From Spiroplasma melliferum (lineage in GTDB: Bacteria > Bacillota_I > Bacilli_A > Mycoplasmatales > Mycoplasmataceae): a stretch of DNA of 64,000 nucleotides. The DNA lies in assembly GCA_005222125.1 (NCBI GenBank), contig CP029202.1, positions 124,001-188,000 of the forward strand. Direction: 5' to 3'. Positions within the stretch are counted from its first letter, which is position 1; every line of letters starts with the position of its first letter. Below are positions 33,897 to 45,131 of the stretch, piece by piece. Below the pieces are notes generated by a model. That model ran no database searches. It was not told the origin of the DNA and was given only the letters and a program-made list of their open reading frames with translations. Both the position numbers and the translations under genes were made by a program.

Positions 33897-35135
33897 ATGA
33901 CAAACAAAAAAGAATTAAAAGATGTTCAAGTTAAAGGAAAAAAAGTTTTAGTCCGTGTTGATTTTAATGTGCCAATGAAGGATGGTCAAGTTACTGATGA
34001 TAATCGTATTATTGCAGCTTTACCAACAATTAAATATTTGATAGCACAAGAAGCAAAAGTAATTTTATTTTCTCATTTAGGGAAAGTTAAAACAGCTGAT
34101 GATTTAGAAAAACGTGATATGGCTCCAGTAGCAAAGGTATTAGAACAAAAATTAGGACAACCAGTTAAATTTATTAATGCCTTTGAAGGAAAACAATTGG
34201 AAGAAGCTATTAACGAAATGCACAATAAAGAGGTCATTTTATTTCAAAATACACGCTTTGCTGACATTATTAATAGTAATGGTCAAATTAGTGTTGATAG
34301 TGAGGGCAAAGCAGCGGCAAAACGAGAAAGTAAAAATGATTCTGCTTTAGGGAAATATTGAGCAAGTTTAGGAGATGTTTTTGTTAATGATGCATTTGGA
34401 ACTGCACATCGTGCTCATGCTTCAAATGTTGGTATTGCAGAAAATATTGCTGAATCATGTTTAGGCTTTTTAGTGGAAAAAGAAGTAAAAATGTTATCAC
34501 AAGGCGTAGACAATCCAGTTAAACCATTTGTTGCTATTATTGGTGGTGCAAAAGTTTCAGATAAAATTGGGGTAATTGAACATTTATTAACAAAAGCAGA
34601 TAAGATTCTAATTGGTGGTGGAATGGCATATACTTTTTTTGTTGCACAAGGTCACAAAATTGGAAACTCATTATTAGAAGTTGATAAAGTTGAAATTGCT
34701 AAAACCTTTTTAGCAAAAGGACAAGGGAAAATTATTTTACCAATTGATGCGTTAGAAGCACCAGAATTTGCTGATGTTCCAGCAAAAGTTACAACAGGTT
34801 TTGATATTGATGATGGTTATATGGGATTAGATATTGGTCCCAAAACAATTGAATTGTTTAAAAAAGAATTAGCAGATGCAAAAACAGTTGCTTGAAATGG
34901 ACCAATGGGAGTTTTTGAATTTAAAAATTATAGTATTGGAACAAAAGCTGTTTGTGAAGCAATTGCTGAACTAAAAGGAGCCTTTACTTTAATTGGAGGA
35001 GGAGATTCAGCGGCAGCAGCAATTCAATTAGGGTATAAAGATAAGTTTACGCATATATCAACTGGTGGTGGTGCTAGTTTAGAATATATGGAAGGTAAGC
35101 CGCTACCTGGAATTGAAGCTGTTCAAAGTAAATAA
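33897..35135 (+). CDS. pgk: Phosphoglycerate kinase
   Basis: Pgk makes ATP from 1,3-bisphosphoglycerate, a main energy step in a fermenting mollicute. The 412-aa protein begins with [13 protein letters not shown] at about residues 16-28. It contains [36 protein letters not shown], a C-terminal WNGPMGVFE and the nucleotide-binding GGGDSAAA. The full length is present. ATG 33897 follows GAGAAGGATTT. A clean terminator follows, so it is probably transcribed alone or with trxB. gapA is encoded 19 kb away and tpiA 5 kb away. Confidence 0.98.
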
Positions 35136-35141
35136 CATAAT

Positions 35142-35168
35142 AAAACGACAAAAATGTCGTTTTTTTTG
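35142..35168 (+). terminator. Terminator of pgk
   Basis: AAAACGACA pairs with TGTCGTTTT across an AAAA loop and runs into T8, seven bases after the pgk stop. Confidence 0.9.
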
Positions 35169-35267
35169 TGGCAACATAACATAATGGAATAACTATACCA
35201 ACTATTATTTTTTATGATAGAATAAATATGAATGTTTATAATTATATAGAATAGAGGAGATAATTAA

Positions 35268-37658
35268 ATGGCAGTTAGCGATCGTAAAATTGTAAAAAAA
35301 CATGGCAAAATAGCAGATAAAATTATGGCGTTAGATGAAACAATGCAAGCATTATCTGATGATGCATTAAAAGCAAAAACAAATGAATTTAAGGCTAAAT
35401 TAGCAGAAGGTGTATCATTAAATGATATTTTAATTGAAGCATTTGCTGTTGCCCGTGAAGCAGCTCGTCGAATTTTAGGATTACATGCTTATCGTGTCCA
35501 ACTAATTGGGGGTATTGTTCTTCATGAAGGAGATGTAGCTGAAATGAAAACAGGAGAAGGAAAAACCTTAACTGCTTTAATGCCAACATATTTGAATGCT
35601 TTAACTGGGAAGGGCGTTCATGTTGTTACTGTTAATGAATATTTATCGAGACGGGATTCAGAAATTAATGGTCAAGTTTTTAGCTTTTTAGGTTTAACAG
35701 TTGGGTTAAATTCTCGTGATATTACTAAAGATGCAAAAAGAGAAGCCTATAGTTGTGATATTACTTATACTACCAATGCTGAATTAGGATTTGATTATTT
35801 ACGAGATAACATGGTAAAAGTTTACAGTGAGAAAGTCCAACGAGGATTAAATTATGCCATTATTGATGAGGCTGATTCAATTTTAATTGATGAGTCAAGA
35901 ACGCCATTAATTATTTCAGGAGGACGACAAAACCGAACACCACAATACCAAGCAGTTGATCATTTTGCAAAATCATTATCTCGTGATAATGATCTTGAAA
36001 TTGATTTAGAAACTAAACAAGTTTATTTAACTCCAGAAGGAATTACTAAAGCAGAAAAGATTTTTTCAATTAATTCTTTATTTGATATTAAAAATACTGA
36101 ATTATACCACTTAATCTTAAATGCCTTAAAAGCTAATTTTGTTTTTAAAAATGGTGTTGAATATGTTGTTCAAAATAATGAAATTATTTTAATTGATCAG
36201 TTTACTGGTCGTTTAATGCCAGGACGTGCTTATAGTGATGGTTTGCAACAATCATTGCAAGCAAAAGAACGTGTTGAAATTGAAGAAGAAACAGTGACAA
36301 TGGCAACAATTACTTACCAAAACTTTTTCCGATTGTATAATAAATTAAGTGGGATGACTGGTACTGCAAAAACAGAGGAAGAAGAATTTATTAAAATTTA
36401 TAATATGCGTGTAATTCAAGTTCCAACTAATCGACCATTAATTCGCCGTGATGAAGCTGATTATATGTTTGCAAATCGTGATGCAAAAATGCAAGCAATG
36501 ATGAAAGAAATTATTACCTTGCATGAAAAGGGACAACCAATTTTAATTGGAACAACTTCAGTTGATTCTTCAGAAATTGTGTCACATTATTTGCGAAATG
36601 CTAAATTGAAATTTGAAATGTTAAATGCAAAAAATCATGAACGTGAAGCAGACATTATTGCAAAAGCTGGTGAAAAAGGAGCTATTACATTAGCAACAAA
36701 TATGGCTGGTCGGGGAACAGATATTAAATTAGGTGAAGGTGTTAAAGAAATTGGTGGACTAGCTGTTTTTGGTGTTGAACGAAACGAAGCACGTCGAATT
36801 GATAACCAGTTACGAGGACGAGCAGGACGACAAGGAGATCCTGGTTTTTCACGTTTTTATGTTGCAATGGATGATGAATTAATGATGCGTTTTGGTGGTG
36901 AACGTTTGCGTCGAATTTTTGCACGGTTAGGTTCAGATTTTATTCAATCACGAATGTTAACAAGAGCAATTTCTAATGCGCAAAAAAAAGTTGAGGGGAT
37001 GAATTTTGATCAACGAAAACATATTTTAGATTATGATAATGTTTTAGCACAACATCGTGAAGCTATGTATGCGCGGCGTGATCAAATTTTAACAGCAACT
37101 GATTTAAAACCAATTATTAAAAAAATGCAATATTCTGCAGCTTATGATTTAACAAAAATATTTGGTAATGAATCGCATGGGGAATGATTCATTCATTATG
37201 ATGACTTAATTAAAGGAGTTAATAATAAAATTGTTGCAGCTAATGTCTTAGATAAAGCAGCTATGGAAAAAATGACTCGTGAAGAAGTTGCTAAATATGT
37301 TGCAACAAAAATGTATGAATTTTATTTAGCACGAACAGAAGATGTTCCTGCTGATGTTATGAATCAAATTGAACGGAATGCAATTATTACTTCGTTTGAT
37401 GATTATTGAACAAAACATATTGACCAAGCAAGTAAATTACGAAGTGGAATTTACTTACGAAGTTATGCTCAAACAAATCCATTGCACGCTTATGTTGAAG
37501 AAGCTGCAAAATTATTTGAGCATATGCAATTGTCAATTGCACATGAAGTTGTAATTAAATTAGCAAATGTTGTTATTCGCAAAGTCGATGGTGACATTGA
37601 AGCTGACCCATTTTATGATTCAGAGCAAGAAGTTCGAGAATTCAAACAAAAAGGTTAA
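35268..37658 (+). CDS. secA: Preprotein translocase ATPase SecA
   Basis: SecA drives export of preproteins through SecYEG. The 796-aa protein has Walker A MKTGEGKTL near residue 95, DEADSILIDE in motif II, the preprotein-binding domain, GMTGTA, the second nucleotide fold with NMAGRGTDI and LRGRAGRQGDPG, and the C-terminal helical wing and scaffold. The Cys-rich zinc tail that binds SecB in proteobacteria is absent, as expected in mollicutes without SecB. The last part contains TGA Trp codons. The start follows AGAGGAGATAATTAA and a terminator follows the stop. Confidence 0.98.
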
Positions 37659-37664
37659 TTAATG

Positions 37665-37691
37665 AGCCACTATGCTAAAGTAGTGGTTTTT
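37665..37691 (+). terminator. Terminator of secA
   Basis: CCACTA (37668-37673) pairs with TAGTGG (37681-37686), followed by TTTTTC. It lies just after the secA stop. Confidence 0.75.
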
Positions 37692-37725
37692 CTGTATTAT
37701 TAAATTATTAGAATGGAGGATAAAG

Positions 37726-38661
37726 ATGAGTTTTGCATTGGAAGTAAAAGAGGAAATTGTTAGAAAAGAATTTGACCAAATGTGCCAGAAAGCTTTTTTA
37801 AGTGGTTTTGTTAAATATAATATGACATTAAATATTAGTAATCATTTTTTTAACTTTGAAGTAACCTCAATTAGTAATTTAATTATTCGAACAATTTATA
37901 CGTTTTTAAAAAATTTATATCAAGTTAAAATTGACATTATTATTATTCAAGGTACAAAATTAAAAAATAACAAAACTTTTAGTTTACGAATTAAAGAACG
38001 AGCTACTGAAATATTAAAAGATCTACAAATTTTTGATGCAAAAACTAATCAAAAAATTATTACCATCCCATCAGAATGAAATGAACGACAACAACGGGCT
38101 TATATTGCGGGAATTTTTGTTGCATGTGGTAGTGTTAATTCACCAGAAACAAGTAATTATCATTTAGAAGTTCAGTTTAATGATGAAGTTTCAGCACAAT
38201 ATTTTCAAAAATTATTGCATAAATTTCATTTTCCTTTCAAGATAATTGTGCGTCATGATCGCTATGTTTGTTATTTAAAAAAATCAATTTTAGTTTCAGA
38301 TTTCTTGAAATTAATTGATGCAATTAATAGTGTATTAGCTTTTGAAAATACTCGTATTTCAAGGGATATGGTTAATAGTATTAATCGTTTAAATAATATT
38401 GAAATTTCAAATCAACAAAAAGCAATTAAAGCTGGAGAAGAACAAGTTACAATGATTAATTATTTACTTGAACATGATTTGTTTGATGAACTAAATGAAA
38501 ATACCAAAAAAGTAGCTTTATTACGGATTGCTTATCCTGATGCATCGTTACAAGATTTGTCAGCATTATTAGAAAATGAAAGTAATATTGAGATTTCAAA
38601 ATCTGGAGTAAACCACTTATTCCGTGAAATTAAGAAAAAATATTATGAAAATATAAAATAA
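37726..38661 (+). CDS. whiA: WhiA-family DNA-binding protein
   Basis: The 311-aa protein matches the WhiA family: an N-terminal LAGLIDADG-like fold (SFALEVKEEI start; later YIAGIFVACGSVNSPE) and a C-terminal helix-turn-helix (LLRIAYPDASLQDLSALL, then SKSGVNHLFREIKK). In Firmicutes WhiA influences cell division and carbon metabolism; in actinobacteria it controls sporulation. The LAGLIDADG fold here has no nuclease function in known relatives. The gene is full length, has a GGAGG site (AATGGAGGATAAAG), and stands alone between secA and a permease gene. Confidence 0.94.
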
Positions 38662-38728
38662 TTTATGTTATAATTCATTTATTATTTTTTATTAAAAAAT
38701 AGGTCATTAAAAAATGGAGGAAAAACTA

Positions 38729-40147
38729 ATGGGAAAGCCTAAAAAGCACCTTAAATTTTTTGAATTTTTAACTGTTTTTTCAACAGCAATTGGAATTACA
38801 ATTGGAATTGGAATTTATTTAAAAAATGATACTTCAGAAGGACATCTTTTATATTTTACTCAAAATCCTTATTTATCAATTGGGTTATGAATTTTAGTTG
38901 GGATTTTAGGAATGGCAATGATTATGGTCTTTATTGAAGTTACATCAGTAAAAACTAAAAGTGGACATGGTACATTACCATCTTGGGCTAATGTTTTAAT
39001 TGGTCGGCAAGTTGGTAGTTTAGTAGCATTATTTTATATCTTTTTTTATTTCCCAATTTTATTGGGTCTTTTCCCAATTTTTAGTATTAATGCAATGTTT
39101 GATGCACTAGAAGTGCAAAGCATTAGTAAGGGAACACAACATATAATTGCGATTATTGTTGGTCTTGTTATTTTAATTTTATTTTACTTAATAAATATTT
39201 TTTTACGAAATGTTGGGAAATGAGTTCAAACAATTGGAACATTTATTAAATTTATCCCGTTAATAGTTAGCTTAGTTATAGGTTTTGTTGCTCCAATTGA
39301 AAATAATGTTTTTAATAAGTATAAGGAATTAAAGTTTGGTAATTTCTTTATGGGGATTTTACCAGTACTATTTTCATTTGATGGTTTTATTTATGCTGCA
39401 GGATTGCAAAAAGAAGTTTCTAACAAAAATGTTGTTCCGAAGGCATTATTTGCTGCAATGTTATTCATTACTATTTTTTATATTTTAGAGGTTATTTCGT
39501 TATTTTTAGGAACAAATGATGGTAGCGTTTTTACCTTATTTAAAAATCTACTTGGTGGTCCAGTTGCAAAAATCTTAATGTGATTTATTATGTTAACAGC
39601 ATTAATGAGCATTAATGGTCTAACCTTTGTTGCCCCTTCATTTGGACATACAGTGCAAGAAGAAAATCTTGTTTATATTGGAAAGAAAGAATTAAGTTAT
39701 CAACAAATTGGTTTAATTCAAATGACAATTACTGTTTGTTTCAATTTAGTATTAATGGGACTTAGTCTTGGCGTTGTAGGCGATCCAATGTATTTATTAG
39801 ATCTTTCTTCCAATGCAGTTAGTTTTACCGCTTTTCTGTGCTATATCAGTTTAATTATTGCTGTTTGTGTTAATCGTTATACAAAACGAGTCGAAGTAAC
39901 AAAAGTAAAAGGAATGTATTATTATGCTGGTTTTTCTCTTTTCTTACTAATAGGATCAATTGGTTATATTATGTATAATTTCTTTGCTTATAGTAGTAAT
40001 CATAAAACTTTATATAGTTTGTTAATTATTATTGGAGGAACATTAATAATATGAGGTATTAATGAATTGTTATTATGAAATAAAGCAACACCAGCTGCTG
40101 GTGAAATAAAAATAAAAACCCCATTGATTAATAATGTTAATCAATAG
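38729..40147 (+). CDS. APC-superfamily amino acid permease
   Basis: This 472-aa protein has about 12 membrane segments. The first begins FEFLTVFSTAIGITIGIGIYLK, where glycine-rich GITIGIGIY resembles the unwound substrate-binding helix TM1 of APC transporters (GxGI). A second broken helix appears near SFDGFIYAAG (TM6-like). This supports an amino-acid or amine transporter; the substrate is unknown. It starts behind ATGGAGGAAAAACTA. The last 11 bp overlap the convergent rhodanese-like gene. Confidence 0.82.
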
Positions 40148-40493
40148 GATTATAAGTAAGAATTTTATCAAGTTCATCAGTTTGATGAACTTTTTTTCAT
40201 CCGCCAAGAAGAATATAAACTTTAAAATTATGCTTTTTTAATAAACGGTATAAATCTAAATGAGAATGACCAGCACTTGAAACAAAAAGAATCTTTTTAT
40301 TTTTAGTTACTTTTTTTGAATAAATTAAACGGAAAAGATGATGAGGAATATTAATACTATTAATAATATGACTTTCAATTCATTCTTCTTTTGGTCGAAT
40401 ATCAATAATTAATCATTTTTCTGAATTATTAATTTTTGGTAGTTTCTTAATTGATTTAGTATTGTATTTCATTTGGAATGCTGATAAAAACAT
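40137..40493 (-). CDS. Rhodanese-like domain protein without catalytic cysteine
   Basis: This 118-aa reverse-strand gene is hidden in standard-code translation because it contains four TGA Trp codons. The protein has the rhodanese pattern: WLIIDIRPKEEWIESHI near residues 27-43, NIPHHLF, then the active-loop position FVSSAGHSH near 70-77, and GGWKK near 97-101. In active sulfurtransferases that loop begins with Cys; here Ser is in its place and there is no Cys in the protein at all. So it is probably a binding or regulatory domain. Its ATG (40493) follows AGAGGTGTAAAG. Confidence 0.85.
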
Positions 40494-40603
40494 CTTTACA
40501 CCTCTTTGAAAACATTATAACATTAAGAAAGTTAATATTTTATTAAGAAATCGTTAAAATTTAAGTATATAATTAAAATGTTATATAGAAACGAGGGAGA
40601 AGA

Positions 40604-41341
40604 ATGCGAAAACCAATTATTATTGGAAATTGAAAAATGCATAAAACAACAAATGAAACAATTGATTTTTTAAAACAAGTTGATCATGTCTGTCATGATT
40701 TAAAACTTGATGCTGGTATTGCGGTACCGTTTGTTAATTTAGCAGTGGCAAAACAACATGCACATAATTTAATTATTGCGGCGCAAAATTGTCATTATGA
40801 AGATTTTGGTGCTTTTACTGGTGAAATTTCAGTTGAAATGCTAGAAGATTTAAAGATTACTCATGTTATTATTGGCCACTCAGAACGTCGTGAAATGTTT
40901 AATGAAACTAATGAAACAGTAAACTTAAAAGCAAAAAAAATCTTAGCAAAAGGGATGGTACCAATTATTTGTTGTGGTGAAACATTGCAACAATATGAAA
41001 ATAATGAAACACAGCAAATTGTTGAAACACAAATTGAAAAAGCATTACAAGGAATTGATTTTGAAGATGCAAAAACAATTGTTATTGCTTATGAACCAAT
41101 TTGAGCAATTGGAACAGGGAAAACAGCAACAGCTGAAATTGCCCAAAATGTTTGTGCAATAATTAGAGCAAAAATTGCTAGTCTTTATGATGAAGTGGTA
41201 GCAAATGTGATACGAATCCAATATGGAGGTAGTGTTAAACCGGAAAATATTCAAGAATTATTAGCTCAACCAGATATTGATGGAGCCTTAGTTGGCGGGG
41301 CTAGTTTAGAACCAAAAACTTTTTTAGGTTTAGTAAAATAA
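40604..41341 (+). CDS. tpiA: Triose-phosphate isomerase
   Basis: TpiA interconverts dihydroxyacetone phosphate and glyceraldehyde-3-phosphate. The 245-aa protein has the substrate Lys11 in GNWKM, the electrophilic His92 in IIGHSERR, the catalytic Glu164 in AYEPIWAIGTG, and the phosphate loop with YGGSVKPEN and LVGGASL. The full length is present. Both active-site-adjacent Trp codons are TGA. The start follows GAGGGAGAAGA. A promoter with TATAAT lies about 30 bp upstream in the spacer shared with the divergent rhodanese gene. Confidence 0.98.
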
Positions 41342-41391
41342 CTAATCAAAAAATAATGAAAACTAATTCTTAATTACTGATGAAATTATTT

Positions 41392-41416
41392 AGCAATTTT
41401 TATTGCTTTTTTTTTA
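41392..41416 (+). terminator. Terminator of tpiA
   Basis: AGCAAT pairs with ATTGCT across a TTTT loop and runs into a T9 tract. Confidence 0.85.
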
Positions 41417-41486
41417 TAATGATTTCATAAAAGAAAATATAAAATCTTTTATTATGTCAAAATACATTGGAAAGGAAACATATAGA

Positions 41487-41843
41487 ATGAAAAAATTGTT
41501 AATGCTATTAACAACAGTAGGATTAGTAACATCACCAACCTTAATGGTTAGTTGTCAAATTAAAAAATCAATAGAAGATACAAACTTAAAAACATTGTTA
41601 GAAGACTTTACCCTTGAAAAATTAGAAGAGACAGATAAAACTAATGAAGTGAAGATTAAAGATGAAATTAAAAAACAAATTGAAGGCGAATATCCTAATT
41701 TAAAAGATAAAATTGTGATTTCAATTGATGGTACAACAGCAACAATCACACCTAAAGACGACAATCAAACACACGAAGGTAAAAAACTTGTCGGAGAATT
41801 TAAAGTTACATTTAAATTATTAGTAAAAGAAGATACAAACTAG
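41487..41843 (+). CDS. Small spiralin-like lipoprotein
   Basis: This 118-aa protein has a typical Spiroplasma lipoprotein leader (MKKLLMLLTTVGLVTS) ending LMVSC with the lipid-bearing Cys at about residue 23. The mature part is about 95 acidic residues and resembles a single copy of the repeat in the larger lipoprotein at 27146: a charged helix region, then KIVISIDGTTATITPKDD and GKKLVGEFKVTF. Spiralin-type surface proteins share this repeat style. ATG 41487 follows AAAGGAAAC; an in-frame upstream ATG at 41403 would bury the signal peptide. The function is unknown; it is presumably cell-surface. Confidence 0.8.
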   Translation: MKKLLMLLTTVGLVTSPTLMVSCQIKKSIEDTNLKTLLEDFTLEKLEETDKTNEVKIKDEIKKQIEGEYPNLKDKIVISIDGTTATITPKDDNQTHEGKKLVGEFKVTFKLLVKEDTN

Positions 41844-42104
41844 TAACATTATAAAGTAAATAATATTAAAAAATAAAATTGAAATTAAAATATAAAACAA
41901 TAAAGTAACTATTCCACTTAAAGATGATGCTATCAAAAAAGGTTTTAAACTAAATTCTTAGTTATTTAAAACTACTCAGAACTAGCTTTCATCTTTTTAT
42001 TTTTTTAACCAAAGAAGAGAAGATGAGGTTAAAAGCGATAAGCTATTTTAATTTTCAATAAAATAAGATATAATTATATCTTGGAATAAAGGATTGAGGT
42101 TAAA
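41844..42104. other. Non-coding stretch with possible gene remnant and a palindrome
   Basis: No complete gene fits here. Around 41900-41960 a short frame reads KVTIPLKDDAIKKGFKLNS before TAG, which looks like the end of a decayed surface-protein gene, but the frame is closed by TAA upstream. Near the right end AAGATATAATTATATCTT (42065-42082) is a perfect 18-bp palindrome containing a TATAAT that probably serves as the -10 of the next gene. Confidence 0.45.
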
Positions 42105-43637
42105 ATGAGTTTAATTAATATTGAAAATTTAAGTCATGCTAACGGGGGAAAAGTTCTCTATAAAAATTCAGCAATTCGAATTAATAAAGGTGAACATTTA
42201 GCTTTAATTGGAGCAAATGGAACAGGAAAAACAACATTATTAAGTATTATTTATGGGAAACTTACTCCTGATGAAGCAAACATTGAAGTGCATCCAAGAG
42301 TAAAAATTGGCTATTTAGACCAACACCAAGAGTTAGATGGAACATTAACAGTCGAGCAATTTTTAAAATTAACATATCAACATTTATTTGAAATTGAGGA
42401 AAAAATTCATGCAATTTATGAAAAAATGAGTCTTAATTATGATGAAGATGAACTTGTTAAAGCACTGAAATTACAAGAGCACTTAGATCAAAATGGTTTT
42501 GAAACAATTGATAAGGAAATTCGTAGTTTAGTTGATGGTTTAGGAATTGACCCAGAAAAATTGAATGTTAAATTATCAGAATTATCGGGTGGTCAACGAG
42601 GAAAAGTTATTCTAGCAAAGTTATTATTATCGGAAAATGATTTTTTGTTATTAGATGAACCAACTAACTTTTTAGATTTAGAACAAGTTGAATGATTAGC
42701 TAAATTTTTGCAAAATTATGAAAAAGCTTTTCTAGTTGTTTCACATGATATTGACTTTATTAACAAAGTAGCGAAAATAATATATGCTATTGAAAATTTA
42801 AGCATTAACCGCTATGTTGGTAATTATCAACAATATTTAGCATTAAGTGAATTAAAAAATGAACAATATGATAAAGTGCAAAAAGGACAAGAACGCTTAA
42901 TTAAAAAATTAGAAACTTATGTTGCAAAAAATAAGGCTCGTGCTTCAACAGCAAAAAGTGCTCAATCACGGCAAAAACAAATTGATAAAATCGAAGTAAT
43001 GGATAAACGACATGAATTAACAAAACCAAAATTTATTTTTAAATATAAGAGGCCCGCTAGTACAATTATTGTTAGTGCTGAGCAATTAGCAATAGGGTAT
43101 CAATTTCCTTTAATTAAACCATTAACATTTGACATTCGGGATGGTGAAAAATGTATTGTGCGAGGATATAATGGAATTGGAAAAACAACCTTTCTAAATA
43201 CTTTAGCGGGGAATCTTCCTAAGTTAGGCGGAACATTAAAAATTGGTAATGGAGTATTCATTGCTTATTTTCATCAAATTGAACAATTAATGGATATTAC
43301 GCCAATTGAATATTTAAAAAACTTATACCCAGACTTGGAAGAAGGCCGAATTCGAAGTATTTTAGCCAACTTTGGAGTTAAAAGTACTTTAATGCAAAAT
43401 CAGATGACAAAATTATCGGGTGGTGAACAAACTAAGGTTCGGTTATCAGCATTATCTTTACAACCATGTAGTTTACTAATTTTAGATGAGCCAACAAACC
43501 ATCTTGATGTTTTAGCCAAAGAAGCATTGTTAGAAGCAATTCAAGCCTTTGATGGAACAGTTCTAATTACAACTCATGATATTAATTTTAATGTTAATTG
43601 AGCTGACAAAGTTCTTGATTTTGAAATGATGGTTTAA
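42105..43637 (+). CDS. ABC-F family ATPase
   Basis: The 510-aa protein has two ATP-binding cassettes and no membrane segment, the ABC-F plan of ribosome-associated ATPases. Cassette one has GANGTGKTT near 38-46, LSGGQRGKV and LLLDEPTNFLD. Cassette two has GYNGIGKTT near 354-362, LSGGEQTKV and LILDEPTNHLD. The inter-cassette linker (about 240-310) is rich in Lys, Arg and Gln, as expected for the P-site tRNA interaction motif. Members regulate translation or protect ribosomes from antibiotics; the subgroup is not assignable by eye. The gene ends seven bases before the GIY-YIG gene. Confidence 0.93.
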
Positions 43638-43643
43638 GATATT

Positions 43644-43943
43644 ATGCCAAAACATTATTTTTATGTCTTATTCTGTGCTGATGAGACTCTCTATGCTGGT
43701 TATACAGTTAATTTAAATCGGCGTGAACAAGAACATAATATGGGGACTGGAGCAAAATATACATCTTTAGCAAAACGACGACCGGTTAAAATAATTTATA
43801 GTGAAGAATATGCAACCCGTTCTGCAGCAATGCAACGCGAGGCGGCTTTTAAACAATTATCTCGGTTAGAAAAAATTATGTTTTTACAAGACCATAATAT
43901 TAATTTACCATTTGTAATTTTGTCAGATATGGTAAAATCATAA
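43644..43943 (+). CDS. GIY-YIG nuclease-domain protein (YhbQ/YazA type)
   Basis: This 99-aa protein has the two-part GIY-YIG signature as YFYVLFC and LYAGYT near residues 5-20. It continues with an Arg/Glu-rich helix (NRREQEHN), GAKYTSLAKRRPVKIIY, and a conserved Glu in REAAFKQLSR. Stand-alone domains of this size (YhbQ, YazA) are widespread; their nuclease role is uncertain. It lies seven bases after the ABC-F gene and is probably cotranscribed. Confidence 0.92.
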   Translation: MPKHYFYVLFCADETLYAGYTVNLNRREQEHNMGTGAKYTSLAKRRPVKIIYSEEYATRSAAMQREAAFKQLSRLEKIMFLQDHNINLPFVILSDMVKS

Positions 43944-43966
43944 TAGGAGCATAAAGCGGGGGTAGG

Positions 43967-44608
43967 ATGGATAGTAATATTAAAGTTTTAGTTGATGAAT
44001 TAACTAAACTATATCATTGTTATCAAATAGAATCACTGCGGAATGATATTATGACTTGTTTAGATATTTTAAAATATTATGATTTTAATGATAAAAATAA
44101 TCAAATTTTTATTGGCTATGTCTTACGAGTTTTGTTTATTGTAACAGTAAAGGTTGATGAAAATATTGATTTAACAACAGATTTATCAAATTTAGTTGCT
44201 AAAGGATATACAACCGGTAATCATCGTAATATTTTCCGTCGAAAAAAGTCAAAAAATACTAATGACTTTGAAAAAGAAGTTGAGTTTTATATTAAACGAA
44301 ACTATTTTGATGATGAATATGATCGCTTACAACGATTGCTTTTAAAAAGTACGACCAAACTAATTGGCCCCGTAAATGATTCTTTAGCAGGCTTTAATTA
44401 TGAAAAAATATTAACTAATGCTATTCAATTATTGGATAATCAAGAATTAGTATTAAGATTACAGAATGTTGTAATTCTAATTTTAAAACCATTTGAAATT
44501 GAAGAAAGTGAATTTTTAACGAAAAAAACATTAATTAGTAAGCAATTGCTTACAATTAATAAACATCGTGAGCAATATTTAAAACAATATAACAAATTAT
44601 TTATCTAA
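43967..44608 (+). CDS. Hypothetical soluble protein, 213 aa
   Basis: This protein is soluble, helical and charged, with no membrane segment, Cys cluster or recognised motif. A basic patch lies near the middle (FRRKKSKNTNDFEKE). ATG 43967 follows GGGGGTAGG. It lies 23 bp after the GIY-YIG gene and seems to be the last gene of that run; about 55 bp separate it from the next small gene. I cannot assign a function. Confidence 0.7.
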   Translation: MDSNIKVLVDELTKLYHCYQIESLRNDIMTCLDILKYYDFNDKNNQIFIGYVLRVLFIVTVKVDENIDLTTDLSNLVAKGYTTGNHRNIFRRKKSKNTNDFEKEVEFYIKRNYFDDEYDRLQRLLLKSTTKLIGPVNDSLAGFNYEKILTNAIQLLDNQELVLRLQNVVILILKPFEIEESEFLTKKTLISKQLLTINKHREQYLKQYNKLFI

Positions 44609-44663
44609 ACAAATAATTAATTTATATAGTACAATATAAGTAGTTTAAACAAGGGAGGAAGTT

Positions 44664-44987
44664 ATGAAACCAGAATTAAAGGAATTATTATTAGAAATTA
44701 AAACTAAAATTAATGATGATAAACTTTTTCGTGATTTTGTTGGTGAAATTCTAAATGAAGCTAATTACAATAATTATTATGAACAATCAGTTGCTGATGA
44801 AGAAATTGCAGAGCAATTAGTTGAAATCTATTTTATTGAAAATTATAGTAGTGATGAAGAAGTTTCAGACCTAAAAGAAAAAATCATGAAAATTTTATTC
44901 TTCTTAGAAGGACAAGAAGAATTAATTAAAGAATATGCTTATTTTGTTGAAACCAAAGTAAGTCAAATTGTGACAGAACTTAACTAA
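44664..44987 (+). CDS. Hypothetical small acidic protein, 107 aa
   Basis: This is a fully helical-looking acidic protein (many Glu and Asp) with no Cys and no membrane segment. The strong site AAGGGAGGAAGTT precedes the ATG. A -10-like TATAGTACAATATAAG stretch lies upstream, so it may have its own promoter. I recognise no family. Confidence 0.7.
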   Translation: MKPELKELLLEIKTKINDDKLFRDFVGEILNEANYNNYYEQSVADEEIAEQLVEIYFIENYSSDEEVSDLKEKIMKILFFLEGQEELIKEYAYFVETKVSQIVTELN

Positions 44988-45131
44988 TTTTATTAATCTG
45001 ACAGTTAATGTTAGATTTTTTAAACTTAGATTTAGTCATTTTTACATGTTAAAAATTTATAATTTTCTTTTTTAAAAATAAGATTATTTTATGATGCTAA
45101 TTTATAAAAAACTAATTAAGAGGGTGAGAAA

